Notes under the pieces: model-generated
What the model was told of the DNA's origin: nothing
Database searches by the model: none
The model's input: the letters and a program-made list of their open reading frames with translations, nothing else
Shown here: positions 1 through 10,034 of the stretch, in pieces
How positions within the stretch are numbered: the first letter of the stretch is position 1
Layout of the letters: every line of letters begins with the position of its first letter
Translations under genes and position numbers: made by a program
Source: Azolla caroliniana
Taxonomy: Eukaryota > Polypodiophyta
NCBI GenBank assembly: GCA_043228905.1
Contig: JBHGNT010000107.1
Location: forward strand, 1-64,000
DNA: 64,000 nucleotides
Reading direction: 5' to 3'

Positions 1-90
1 TCAGATATGCTGACCAAAGTGTTGACACCCGACAAGCTGGATGCATGCCGGAAGAGAATCGGACTGGTAAGACACCCTATGCCGGAGTGA
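1..90 (+). CDS. Copia A3 pol, C-terminal end (partial)
   Basis: The first 29 codons are the very C-terminus of a Ty1/copia polyprotein, just past the RNase H domain. The residues SDMLTKVLTPDKLDACRKRI and the ending HPMPE then TGA match the end of the E element pol at 37145-37231 almost residue for residue. The stop is followed at once by a purine-rich tract (90-99, AAGGGGGAGT) and an LTR beginning TGTTGGGAGA, the usual copia 3' order. The rest of the element lies outside the window. Family assignment is secure; activity cannot be judged from this piece. Confidence 0.85.
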   Translation, partial: SDMLTKVLTPDKLDACRKRIGLVRHPMPE

Positions 91-100
91 AGGGGGAGTT

Positions 101-216
101 TGTTGGGAGACAGGTCCCTCCAGATGGGAAGGGAGAAGAACAATGCCGACGAACAATCTCGGCCGAGGCCGAAACCGGATGAGGAGTACCCGGCTACGAA
201 GAGCCGGATGGTGCAG
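101..216 (+). mobile_element. Copia A3 3' LTR, truncated after ~116 bp
   Basis: The LTR begins TGTTGGGAGACAGG directly after the polypurine tract and matches the first 116 bp of the A1 and A2 LTRs. It stops inside the first CCGG-rich repeat unit; beyond 216 the sequence is gypsy B protease on the other strand. The missing ~700 bp were lost by deletion or rearrangement. Confidence 0.8.
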
Positions 217-482
217 AAGAGAGCGTTCGACCGTCGATCACTTCAACTAGAATCGGGACGGTTAATTTGTTGCTTGGAATGTTGTGTTTCCATGCAAACA
301 TGATGTCAATAAAGCACGACGTAGCTCCAGAATCCAACAAAGATTTTTTCTTCAAAGTGGTAGAGCAAAATTGAAGAGTGATCGGAATCATGAAACTTGT
401 TGTCGAGGAAGTCGGTTGATTGGGCCCTTGACATAATTGTCGACTCTTGTGGTCTAGATGCACAATCCCTACTGCAACTGGA
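217..482 (-). pseudogene. Gypsy B protease fragment
   Basis: On the minus strand this stretch encodes a retropepsin-like segment with the active-site motif LLDSGATSCFID followed by a hydrophobic strand ending VEVIDGR, the same layout as the protease of chromovirus S (LLDSGANSCFMD). It belongs to the B element, whose gag resumes at 1708 beyond the solo LTR that splits it. The fragment ends abruptly at 217 against copia A3, so RT and integrase are missing. Retropepsins cleave the Gag-Pol polyprotein inside the virus-like particle. This copy is a relic. Confidence 0.7.
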
Positions 483-554
483 TGTTGGGAGACAGGTCCC
501 TCCGGCTGGGAAGGGAGAAGAACAATGCCGACGAACAAACTCGGCCGAGGCTGA

Positions 555-1233
555 AACGGTATGAGGAGTACCCGGCTACGGAGAGCCGGATGATGCAGAC
601 CCGGTATGAACCGGATGAGGAGTACCCGGCTACGGAGAGCCGGATGGTGCAGGCCCGGTATGAACCGGATGAGGAGTACCCGGCTACGGAGAGCCGGATG
701 ATGCAGACCCGGTATGAACCGGATGAGGAGTACCAGGCTACGGAGAGCCGGATGGTGCAGGCTCGGTATGAACCGGATGAGGAGTACCCGGCTACGGAGA
801 GGCGAATGATGCAGACCCGGTATGAACTGGATGGTGCAGGCCCAGTACGAACCGGATGAGGAGTACCCGGCTACGGAGAGCCGGATGATGCAGACCCGGT
901 ATGAACCGGATGAGGAGTACCCGGCTACGGAGAGCCGGATGGTGCAGGCCCGGTATGAACCGGATGAGGAGTACCCGGCTACGGAGAGCCGGATGATGCA
1001 GACCCGGTATGAACCGGATGAGGAGTACCCGGCTACGGAGAGCCGGATGGTGCAGGCCCGGTATGAACCGGATGAGGAGTACCCGGGTATCAACGAGAGT
1101 ATGGTGCAGGCCCGATACGAATCGGATGAGGAGTACCCGGCTACGGAGAGCCGGATGATGCAGACCCGGTATGAACCGGATGAGGAGTACCCGGCTACGG
1201 AGAGCCGGATGGTGCAGACCCGGTATGAATCGG
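555..1233 (+). repeat. 54-bp minisatellite in LTR U3, about 12.5 copies
   Basis: Tandem units of 54 bp with core CCGGATGAGGAGTACCCGGC alternate two variants, giving a 108-bp higher-order period. Because 54 is a multiple of three, long frames stay open on both strands (18-residue repeats). The array lies upstream of the LTR TATA box, in U3. The A1 LTRs hold about five units. Confidence 0.9.
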
Positions 1234-1241
1234 AGGAAGAG

Positions 1242-1325
1242 ACATATTCGTAAATATGTTTTTGAGAGCCCATCGTGGCTATATTTGTAAATAGCCGAAA
1301 AGTCATATTAGTATAAATATGACTT
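1242..1325 (+). promoter_or_regulatory. Copia A LTR core promoter with three consecutive inverted repeats
   Basis: Three short inverted repeats follow one another: ACATATT/AATATGT (1242-1259), GGCTAT/ATAGCC (1277-1296) and AAGTCATAT/ATATGACTT (1300-1325). The last encloses the TATA box GTATAAATA. The same module is present in the A1 LTRs and in the E LTRs. The promoter role is inferred from the TATA box and its position after the U3 repeats. Confidence 0.65.
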
Positions 1326-1707
1326 AGGGAAAACTTTTAGTAACTGTAAGTTGTTGTTAATTTTCTTGTTGGTGCAAGAAGAAGAGAGAGTGCGCAACTG
1401 TACAGAGAGAGAGAGAGAGAGAGAGACGAGGTCGTTGTCTCTGTTGTAACCGCCGCCTGTGGCGAAGTTCGTGAGCACGAGGTCGTTGCCTCCGTGAACT
1501 CACTGTTTTGTACATTCTTACATAGTGACAGTTTGCAGCCCGTGGGCTGCCGTGGTTTTTCCCCTAGTTTGGGGTTTTCCACGTAAACCTCCTGTGTATT
1601 TGTCTTCCTCTTTGTGTCGTGTTCTATTTCCCATTTTCTGTGTATGAAAATAATCTCGGTTGTGGCCGAGCGTTGCGCATAAGGAATGAAAAGTTCCCGT
1701 CACTGGA

Positions 1708-2510
1708 CATTGGAGTTTTCCTGTTGGTGAGCTAGAATTTTTGGCAGGAGTTGAAGATGAAGTGGATGATGACATGGGAGGCGATGTCGTCAACAATGGT
1801 AGGTGACTTCGCGTAGCGGCTGGCCAAGGTGGATGGATCCGGTGAGGACGTTCCTCTTGCCGGAACGCAAAGAGACGGTTATCGCAGCGCACAACTTGGG
1901 AAATAGCCTCATTCAAAGATGTGGGCTCAGGAAAATTAAGTAAAATAATTTTTATCTCACCTCGTAATCCTCGGCGGAATTGATCGAGGAGGGCTTGTCC
2001 ATCCCACTTCACATCACACGGGAGCTGATGAAATTCGGATGCATAGACTGATGTTGCACGATCGCCTTGTTGTAACACATAGTTTGTTGAGTGCGGCTCG
2101 TCATTTGTCGATCTCCCCAAAAGCTACCTCAAATTCGGTAAGAAATGCTTGGAAATCATTCAAGAGAGGTGAAGCGGTCTCCATTAAAGGGGCAAACCAA
2201 GGTTATGCTTTTCCTGTTAGCAACGTGCCGATGAGCCCAATTGTTGAAAGTCATCATAATAGTGTCGGGGCTGAAGACGAATAATAAGGCGGATTTGTTT
2301 GATGAAACCTCTCAGCCGTGACCTTGTTCCATCGAATTTGTCTGGCAAGCTGACATTGGGTTCTATAGGATAAGGATCAACAATCGGGTGAGGTATAACC
2401 GGTGTGGCTGCCTGAAGTTCTTGAACAGAGTTTCGCAAGTTCGCATTTTCATGTTGGAGTTGTTGCACAACCGCAAAAGTTTGCTCAAGATTACTAGATG
2501 ATTCTGACAT
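1708..2510 (-). pseudogene. Gypsy B gag, frame-disrupted
   Basis: The likely start is the ATG at 2510-2508 (MSESSSNLEQTF). The N-terminus predicts a short coiled coil rich in Gln and Asn, then the capsid core LPDKFDGTRSRLRGF. A second segment near 2000-1830 carries ALLDQFRRGLRGEIK and VVRCDNRLF, which aligns with the S gag C-terminal domain (ALMEQFRYGLRNDVK, AVRCDNRLF). Frameshifts and stops separate the two blocks, and the Ser/Thr/Pro-rich C-terminal part has no clear zinc knuckle. Gag forms the particle shell and packages RNA. This copy cannot make intact protein. Confidence 0.75.
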
Positions 2511-2543
2511 GATAATGTATTGAGAAAGAAGGAAAGAAGGAAA

Positions 2544-3349
2544 TGACGAGAACTCAACGCTCCTTATGCGCAACGCTCGGCCACAACCGAGTTTAGAATC
2601 ATACACAGAAAACAGGAAACGGAAACCACGCGACAAAGAGGAGAAGAGTACACAGGATGTTTACGTGGAAACCCAAACTAGGGAAAAAAATTACAGCAGC
2701 CCACAGGCTGCAAACTATCACTATGTCAGAATTTACAACACAGTGAGTTCACGGAGGCAACGACCTCGTGCTCACGATCTTCGCCATAGGCGGTGGTTAC
2801 AACAGAGTCAGCGACCTCTTTCTCTCTCTCTCTCTCTCTCTGTGTACACTATTACGTGCTCACTCTTCTTCTTGCACCAACAAGAATGATAACAACAACT
2901 ACACATGTTTGCCCTAAGTCATATTTATACTAATATGACTTTTCGGCTATTTACAAATATAGCCTCGATAGGCTCTCAGAAACATATTTACGAATATGTC
3001 TCTTTCTGCGGTTCTCACCGGGTCTGCGTCATCTGGCTCTCCGTAGCTGGGTGCTCCTCATCCCGTTCTCACCGGGCCTGCACCATCCGGCTCTGCGTAG
3101 CCGGTTACTCATCCGGTTCTCACCGGGTGTGCACCATCCGGCTCTCCATAGCCGGGTACTCCTCATCCGGTTCTCACCGGGCCTGCACCATTCGGCTCTA
3201 CGTAGCTGGGTACTCCTCATCCAGTTCTCACCGGGCCTGCACCATCCGGCTCTCCGTAGCCGGGTCCTCATCCGGTTTCGGCCTCGGCCGAAATTGTTCA
3301 TCGGCACTGTTCTTGTCCCTTCCAATCCGGAGGGACCTGTCTCCCAACA
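2544..3349 (-). repeat. A1 3' LTR (806 bp)
   Basis: On the minus strand it begins TGTTGGGAGACAGG (3349) and ends TTCTCGTCA (2544), and is preceded by the polypurine tract complement (3350-3361). About five CCGG-rich ~54-bp units lie in U3; a CT microsatellite (about 2820-2842) lies downstream of the TATA region. Confidence 0.93.
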
Positions 3350-3361
3350 AACTCCCCCTTC

Positions 3362-5602
3362 ACTCCGGCATGGGGTGTTTTACCAGTCCGATCAGCTTCC
3401 GGCATGCATCCAGCTTGTCGGGTATCAGAACTTTGGTCAGCATATCTGACCCGTTCTCGCCGTGTGGATCTTCGTCAGCGCGAACCCCTGGTCATCTACT
3501 CTTTCCCGGATCTAGTTATATCTTCGCTGGATATGCTTCGTCCATGAATGGTAGGCCGCATTCTTAGCAACGTGGATGGCACTTTGACTGTCGCAATAGA
3601 GCCGGTATTCCTCTTGCCGGATACTAAGCTCTCCAATGAAGTCCTTCATCCATAATATTTCCTTGCCGGCTTCCACAGCCGCCATGTACTCCTCCTCCGT
3701 GGTTGACAATGCAACCGTCTTCTGCAGCCTCGACTACCACGAGACAGCTCCCCCTGCATATGTCATTACATACCCGGATGTAGACCATCTGGTATCCACA
3801 TCAGCCGACATGTCCGAATCGGTGAAACCGTCAAGTTGAGGTTTTCCGGAGCCGAATCGGAGACACATATTTGAAGTACCCTTCAAATACCGGAGTATCC
3901 ATTTGATAGCATTCCAGTGCTCCTTGCCGGGATTGCTCATAAACCGGCTCACCACTCCGACTGCGTATCCTATATCCGGTCGGGTACACACCATTGCGTA
4001 CATCAAGCTCCCGACGGCAGAGGCATATGGAATCTTCATCATATCCTCCTTCTCTGCTTTCGTCTTTGGGCTTTGCTTAACGGATAGCCTGCAGTTTGCC
4101 GGAAGTGTCGATCCGACCGGTTTCACTTCTAACATGTTGAACCGGTGAAGCACCTTTGTCACGCACTTCTCCTGTGACAGCCATAATTGCTTCTTTGACT
4201 GGTCCCGAATGATGTGCATCCCCAACATCTGTCTTGCCAGACCCAAGTCTTTCATTGAGAAGGTCCGGTTGAGAGCCTTCTTCAGCATCCGTATTTTGAC
4301 TTGGTTACGTCCAACGATCAACATGTCATCCACGTACAGGAGGAGTATCAAGAAGTCGCCTCCTTCGAACTTCTTCACAAACACGCAGTGATCGGCCTGC
4401 GTCTTGTGGTAGCCTTGATCGGTCATGAAGGAATCGAACTTCCGGTACCATTGTCGGGGAGCTTGCTTTAGTCCGTACAGGCTCTTCTTCAGCCGGCATA
4501 CCAGGTGCTCCTTCCCTTTCTCCACAAATCCTTCCGGTTGCTGCATGTAGACCTCCTCTTTGAGGTCGCCATGAAGGAATGTCGTCTTCACGTCGAGTTG
4601 CTCTACCTCAAGGTCCATGCTTGCCGCTATACTCAGCACCGTCCGGATGGAGGTCATCTTTACTACCGAGGCAAATATCTCGTCGAAGTCCACACCCTTC
4701 TTCTGCTGGAACCCCTTCACCATGATCCTGGCTTTGTATCTCTGGGGGTTCGCGGCATCTCCCGGTTTCAACTTGTACACCCACTTGTTTCGGAGTGCCC
4801 GCTTTCCTTTCGGCAACTCCACCAATTCGTACGTATGGTTCTCATGCAGGGACTCCATCTCGTCCTGCATGGCACTTAACCATTTTCGGCTGTGGGTGTC
4901 ATCCTTCACTTCTTTGAAGCTTTCCGGCTCCCCCTCATCGGTCAACAGAACATGCTTTGCATCTGGAAATCTCCGGGGGGCCCTTCTCTCTCTGAGAGGA
5001 TATCTTCGTCTTTGGGCTTCGGTAGGTGGCTCCTCCATTTGCTCTTCATCCGAATCCGATTCGGGGTCTAGGCCGGTTCCGGTCTCAGCTTCCTCTACTT
5101 CTTCTTCTGCCGGTTCGGTATCCTCACTGTATCCGGCTGGTTCTTTGAGTGCTAACCGGTCTCTCTCTGGTTGGGTCTGCTCATCGTAGAGTCGATCCTT
5201 ACCGGTCGACTCAGAGTTCATTATCTTCTTCTCCGACTCCCAGTCGGCGAGTGTCTTGTCCTCCATGAAGATAATATCTCGACTCCGGAATACCTTCTTG
5301 TCGACCGGGTCCCACACTCGGTAGCCGAACTCATCGTCACCGTAACTGAGGAATATGCATGGTCGGGTCTTTGGATCTAACTTTCCTCTCCGGTCCTTTG
5401 CTACATGCACATACGCAAGACACCCGAACACCTTCAGATGCCGGTAGGACACTTCCTTACCGGTCCATACTCTCTGTGGCGTGTCTCCATCCAAGGGTAC
5501 TGAGGGTGATCTGTTTATCACGTATGTCGTTGTCGACAATGCCTCAGCCCAAAACTTCTTGGGTAGTTTTGCATGCGCTAGCATACTCCGAACCCTCTCC
5601 AT
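3362..5602 (-). pseudogene. A1 pol: reverse transcriptase and RNase H
   Basis: The long open stretch 5602-3734 (622 codons) begins in the integrase C-terminal region (MERVRSMLAHAKLPKKFW, then the copia GKEVSYRHLKVFGCLAYVHV block). It continues through an acidic linker into RT: the N-terminal block KGKRALRNKWVYKLKPGD, the segment KSLYGLKQAPRQWYRKF and catalytic YVDD in ILLLYVDDMLIVG. RNase H follows (SAVGSLMYAMVC, GGAVSW). A stop after GGAVSW and another further on break RNase H, and the extreme C-terminus is frameshifted against the intact E and A3 copies. RT copies element RNA into cDNA and RNase H removes the RNA. The YVDD core is preserved, so decay is recent. Confidence 0.9.
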
Positions 5603-6303
5603 TATGGTCTAGTTCATCCCCTCGGCCAGTCCGTTTAGTTCCGGCGTCTTCGGCACGGTAAATTCGAGCCGGATTCCCTTCGAGCGGCAATACTCCTCGA
5701 ACTGCCCCCGGTATTCTCCTCCGTTGTCTGCTCGAACCGCCTTCAACTTCCATCCGGTTTCTCTTTCCACTCTCGCGTGGAGCTCTTTGAAGACGGATAG
5801 CACCTGATCCTTCGTCTTCAACGGTGTGGCCCACAGCTTCCGGCTGTGGTCATCTATAAACGTCACGAAGTACTGCGCTCCGGCATGTGACTTCGTGTCT
5901 ACTTGACACACATCCGTAGGCACCAACTCTAGTGGTGCATTACGTCTCACCGGTGGCCTTGGTCGGAAGGAGGTCCGGTTTTGTTTACCGGCCAGACAAT
6001 CAGTGCACTTCTCCAAGTGCACGTTCTTCATTGGAATGAGGTATTCGTTTGCAAGCCTCTTCATCCCCTTCTCGCTCCTATGACACAGTCTCTTGTGCCA
6101 CAGCTCACCGGCAGTGTCGGATGCCACGTTCACTTCTTCCGGACATAACCGGGCATTCATCAGGTACAGTGTGTTGACCTTCCGGGCCCGAGCCACAATC
6201 AGGCTCCCTTTGCTGAACTTCATGACACCGTTCCGGATGCTACCCGTGTAGCCTTCATCATCTAGGCGACCAGCTGATATCAGGTTTAGACGAACCTCCG
6301 GAA
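5603..6303 (-). pseudogene. A1 pol: integrase
   Basis: The minus strand encodes the copia integrase. It has the HHCC zinc domain (ELWHKRLCH and, downstream, CTDCLAG), then the DDE core with the block FVTFIDDHSRKLW, the second Asp in RADNGGEYRG and the Glu in ELNGLAEGMN. The three catalytic positions appear retained. A stop directly after AEGMN cuts this part from RT, and another at about 6305 separates it from the protease. Integrase inserts the cDNA and produces the 5-bp duplication seen at both ends of the element. Confidence 0.88.
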
Positions 6304-7410
6304 CGTGTCAAACATCCTTCAGCAACAACTTGCATCCTGTTGGTGTTGAAAACCACACGTCTCCTATGCCGACAATTTGGCATGTACCTTCATTCCCCAT
6401 CCAGACACAGCCGTGGTCATTGGCTGAGTAGGATGAGAAGCATTTCCGGTCCGGGGTAAGGTGAAACGATGCTCCGGAATCTACCACCCAGGTCATCTCG
6501 TCGCCGGCAAGATTTATCTCACTCTCCTCGGTGATGAGCATCAACTCTTCTTCACTTGCCGCGATTGCCGTCGTTCCCTTCCGGTCCGTCCCCTTCCGGT
6601 CTTTACCGTTCCGGTCCGGGGTCCGCTTCGAATCGGTACCGTCGGTTTCCTTTTCTTTACGGAAATGCCAACAGTTCTTTTGGAAGTGACCCGGCTTGCC
6701 GCAATAGAAGCAAGTGGGCCTCCCCCTTGACTTTGACCGTGTCCCCGACTTCTCCCGGTTTTGGGGACTACGGTTTCTATGTCTTCCGCGTTCCGATTCG
6801 GTAAGGATCGCTTTGGAGTCGGATCTCGTATCTTTATCTTTCCGACGCGCCTCCTCATCTAGCAAGCTCGACTTTACTCTTGCTAGGGATAACCGTTTTC
6901 CTTCTGGCCCGGCGTTGCCCAAAGTGACAACCAACGTCTCCCAGCTATCCGGGAGGGAACCGAGCAGGAGTAGCGCTAGTACCTCATCGGCGAGAGGTAC
7001 TTCCAATGACGTTGCCTGGTGTATCAGCCCCTGGAAGACATTCATATGCTCCGCCATGCTGGAGCCATCTTGGTACCAGAGTCATTCTAGCTTCCGGAAT
7101 ACCGAAACCTGATTAACAACATTTTTGTTTTAAAACATTATGCCGATCTTCTCCTAGAGCTCATGAGCCTTGCTCTCTTCATTGAAGTTGTTCTACAGGC
7201 TCATGTTGATGAAGCACTGTATGTACACCGTTGTCTTCATGTGCATCACCTCCCATATCGCGGCGTCGATTTTGTCCAGTCTCTTGTCCCCGAACTGAAC
7301 CGGCAGCTAGAGGTCTTGAACCACGAGCATGTCCCTCATCTTTGACTTCCACACTGAATAGTTGGAGCCGGTGAGCTTGAACATGCCCCCAAACAATTCG
7401 TCCATTTTAT
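6304..7410 (-). pseudogene. A1 gag and protease
   Basis: Gag starts close to the PBS (MDELFGGMFKLTGSNYSVWK, about 7410) and carries the copia Gag-type fold, but with several stops between 7330 and 7058. From 7057 it is open: a helical capsid segment (ADEVLALLLLGSLPDSWE), a basic Arg/Lys-rich region, one CCHC knuckle CFYCGKPGHFQKNC, and then the aspartic protease with active site WVVDSGASFHLT. Several of the stops fit CAG or TGG becoming TAG, the change expected from deamination of methylated CHG sites. The knuckle binds RNA, and the protease matures Gag-Pol. Confidence 0.88.
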
Positions 7411-7420
7411 GTGTCGTTTC

Positions 7421-7432
7421 GCTCTGATACCA
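7421..7432 (-). promoter_or_regulatory. A1 primer-binding site, initiator-Met tRNA type
   Basis: The minus strand reads TGGTATCAGAGC two bases inside the 5' LTR. This is the canonical plant copia PBS, complementary to the 3' end of initiator methionine tRNA. Confidence 0.93.
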
Positions 7433-7434
7433 CT

Positions 7435-8246
7435 TGACGAGAACTCAACGCTCCTTATGCGCAACACTCGGCCACAACCGAGCTTAGAATCATACACAGA
7501 AAACAGGAAACGGAAACCACGCGACACAAAGAGGAGAAGAGTACACAGGATGTTTATGTGAAAACCCAAACTAGGGAAAAAAACCACGGCAGCCCACAGG
7601 CTGCAAACTATCACTATGTTAGAATGTACAACACAGTGAGTTGACGGAGGCAACGACCTCGTGCTCACGATCTTCGCCATAGGCGGTGGTTACAACAGAG
7701 GCAGCGACCTCTTTCTCTCTCTCTCTCTCTCTCTGTACATTGTTACGTGTTGACTCTTCTTCTTGCGCCAACAAGAATGATAACAACAACTACACATGTT
7801 TGCCCTAAGTCATATTTATACTAATATGACTTTTCGGCTATTTACAAATATAGCCTCGATGGGCTCTCAGAAACATATTTACGAATATGTCTCTTCCTCC
7901 GGTTCTCACCGGGTCTGCGTCATCCGGCTCTCCGTAGCTGGGTGATCCTCATCCGGTTCTCACCGGGCCTGCACCATTCGGCTCTGCGTAGCCGGGTACT
8001 CCTCATCCGGTTCTCACCGGGCCTGCACCATCCGGCTCTCCGTAGCCGGGTACTCCTCATCCGGTTCTCACCGGGTCTGCACCATCCGGCTCTCCGTAGC
8101 CGGGTACTCCTCATACGGTTCTCACTGGGCCTGCACCATCCGGCTCTCCGTTGCCGGGTACTCCTCATTTGGTTTCGGCCTCGGTCGAGATTGTTCATCG
8201 GCACTGTTCTTCTCCCTTCCCATCCGGAGGGACCTGTCTCCCAACA
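7435..8246 (-). repeat. A1 5' LTR (812 bp)
   Basis: Minus-strand LTR from TGTTGGGAGACAGG (8246) to TTCTCGTCA (7435). It carries about five ~54-bp U3 repeats, the triple inverted-repeat core promoter (about 7805-7890) and a CT microsatellite near 7712-7732. It differs from the 3' LTR by several substitutions and small indels, so insertion is not very recent. Confidence 0.93.
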
Positions 8247-8260
8247 GGAAAGAAGGAAAG

Positions 8261-8271
8261 AAGGAGATCAA
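8261..8271 (-). promoter_or_regulatory. Gypsy B primer-binding site, self-priming type (predicted)
   Basis: Two bases after the LTR end (TGTGACA, 8274) the minus strand reads TTGATCTCCTT. It is an exact 11-nt complement of AAGGAGATCAA at 8388-8378 in the same LTR, 32 nt downstream of the TATA box. No tRNA-type TGG start is present. This matches the Tf1-style self-primer layout seen in S. Confidence 0.7.
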
Positions 8272-8273
8272 TT

Positions 8274-8619
8274 TGTCACAGATGAACAATTGGGGATAAG
8301 GAGATGGGGAAGTCGATGAGATAGGGAGATCGAGAAGTTGATGACAATGAGTAAAAATATCTATTCCATGACTAGTGTTGATCTCCTTGATGTTAACAAG
8401 GGAGATCAACCCTTTTTATACATATAGTGATGCATGAGAAGCATGCTCATGCCATGTCTTACATACTATAATATCAAGCATACTATTTCTTGCATGCCAA
8501 GTCTTACATATTGGGTCTTACATACCACTTTTTATACAAAGGTTTGAAGTCTAAAGTTTTTCTAGGAGAAATATATATACAAGGGCCTAAGGTTCACATT
8601 TGAGTCGATGTTCATGACA
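8274..8619 (-). repeat. Gypsy B 5' LTR (346 bp) with TATA box
   Basis: On the minus strand it starts TGTCATGAACATCG (8619) and ends TGTGACA (8274). A TATA box TATAAAAAG lies at 8420-8412. The neighbour on the right is H gag in mid-domain, so 8619/8620 is an insertion boundary. Confidence 0.72.
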
Positions 8620-9990
8620 GCTATAAGGCCGAAATGCTTATGCAACACATCCCCGAAGATAGGCAACTAACCGGATTCGCTAGAGTGGTAATGCCGAGTA
8701 TCCACGTAGAGGTACTCAAGATCCAACCGGACTGTGGCAATTGGGAGGAGTTCGAACAAAGACACCTCGAGAAATACGGCCTTGATGACTCACTTAGAAT
8801 TTCGAAAAGGGATCTAATGGAGTGGGTTGAGCTTCCCAGCAAGGGGAGAAATACTATGGCACTTCTACAAGAATTCGAGAAGTGCTTCTTCGCGCGACTC
8901 TCGGCTCTCGATAGGACGGTGCTTGACACAAGCAAGGTCCTACTATTCATAAAAGTTGTTGATGCACGAGACTAAGAGAAGGTGGAGCTCCTCCCCGAAA
9001 CTGATGATGGGCTTAGGACGGATTGGGCTATGGTAAAATGGGTTTGTAGTCACTTCGATAAGAAAAGGGAATGGAACGATGGGTTTCCGTTAGGCGGCCA
9101 AACATCCACAGGCTCCATTAGTGAGACACACGAACCCAGGGGTGGTAGAGCACCTCAAGAAAGAGAGCAAGAAAATGCAAGGTTCGTTCCCGAGAGAAAC
9201 GTGGTTGAAGCACTGTCTGGAGGGTCGGAAATAGACGAGCCCATAAAGATGGTGCAAGATCTCCAAATAGCGCAAGCTAGGAGAGAGAGTGGTGGCCCTC
9301 AAGATCGATGCCCCCCGTTCGCGCAAAGATGTATGTGGTGTGACAATCCCGACCACCTTCGAAGGGAGTGTGGAGACTTTCAAGAGGACCTAAGAAGGGA
9401 TATTGTCTATCTTTGGAACAATAAGGTCTATTCGACGGAGACAACGCACCCCTTGGGATTGAATCAAGGTCGAGGGGGCATGAGAAGGTTAATGGAGGAG
9501 GCCGAAGCACGACATGTTGAAGTTGTCCACTACTCGGCGTTGGCTGGGATCCGAGTGGGGAAAGAGGTGAGGAGGCAAGAGGAGAAAGCGTTTGACTTTT
9601 GGCCGTCAATCCTTGGAAGCCTCTCTAGGGGAAAGTTCAAAAGAGAAGATGCGGATGAAGTGGAAAGAAGGGTCCAAGAAGCAACCGGGTGGAAGGATAC
9701 GGTGGACGAAAAGACAGGCTTAGTGGAAGCCGCTTGCCAAAACTACGAAGTAATGGTAGAATAGAAGAAGGTAGAAAATGACGAGGGAGCCATTCCATCA
9801 AGGAAATATGATGCTCGAGGTGCACGAAGAAGGGAAGAGTCGAACCAGTCTCAAGCATGCAACGAAAGATGGAAAGAGAAGGGGAACCTCCCCCAACATC
9901 AAGCTTTGCTCGGAGATCGAACAAGCAACGGACTTGAAGAAGGTAATGGAGGAAAGGATCCTCGATAGTCGCGTAGATTTTACTCTATGA
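8620..9990 (+). pseudogene. Gypsy H gag (5'-truncated)
   Basis: Starting within the domain (SYKAEMLMQHIPEDRQL), this frame is homologous to G2 gag at 20216-20887; shared blocks include LLQEFEKCFFARLS (versus FLEFEHRLARLS), KVLLFIKVVDARD and GLRTDWAMVKWVC. A CCHC zinc knuckle CMWCDNPDHLRREC (about 9331-9372) marks nucleocapsid, so this is gag. One in-frame stop (8973-8975) interrupts it, and another stop plus a frame change occurs near 9764. A Lys/Glu-rich tail continues to about 9990. Its own 5' end and 5' LTR were lost when B inserted. Gag builds the particle; this copy is dead. Confidence 0.78.
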
Positions 9991-10034
9991 GAGGTCCTCC
10001 GAATTGCGAAGAAAGAATTCCATGAGGTTATCAT

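Larger units (their letters stand above)
483..1702 (+). mobile_element. Copia A2 solo LTR (1220 bp) with TSD CTGGA
   Basis: It starts TGTTGGGAGACAGG and ends TTCCCGTCA, and is flanked by identical 5-bp target-site duplications CTGGA (478-482 and 1703-1707). There is no internal domain, so it is a solo LTR, the usual product of recombination between the two LTRs. It is about 410 bp longer than the A1 LTRs because its minisatellite has expanded. It sits within gypsy B between protease and gag. Confidence 0.92.
2544..8246 (-). mobile_element. Complete copia element A1 (5.7 kb), TSD GGAAA
   Basis: Full-length Ty1/copia element on the minus strand with LTRs at 7435-8246 (5') and 2544-3349 (3'), PBS next to the 5' LTR, polypurine tract at the 3' LTR, and 5-bp duplications GGAAA at 2539-2543 and 8247-8251. 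Domain order is gag, zinc knuckle, protease, integrase, RT, RNase H, which is copia order. It inserted into the leader of gypsy B. Scattered stop codons make it non-autonomous now. Confidence 0.95.
217..8619 (-). mobile_element. Gypsy B: truncated chromovirus-like element
   Basis: Reading on the minus strand from right to left: 5' LTR (8619-8274), primer-binding region (8271-8261), gag (from 2510) and protease (to 217). Two later insertions split it: solo LTR A2 (483-1702) and full copia A1 (2544-8246). The gag core (LPDKFDGTRSRLRGF) is closely related to gag of S (IGLPTKFDGTRSQFRGF), so B is placed in the same clade. RT, integrase and 3' LTR are absent. Its 5' LTR abuts H gag, implying that B inserted into H. 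Confidence 0.7.

Noticed and set aside
555-1233. CRISPR-like regular repeats
   Set aside because: Units are head-to-tail with no spacers and lie in a eukaryotic LTR.
194-1306. A 370-codon minus-strand frame of 18-residue repeats
   Set aside because: It runs through a solo LTR and its 54-bp minisatellite and joins two elements; it is open only because the unit length is a multiple of three.
2905-3567. Repeat-rich frames in the A1 LTRs (also 7920-8319)
   Set aside because: Same LTR minisatellite read in other frames; no coding evidence.
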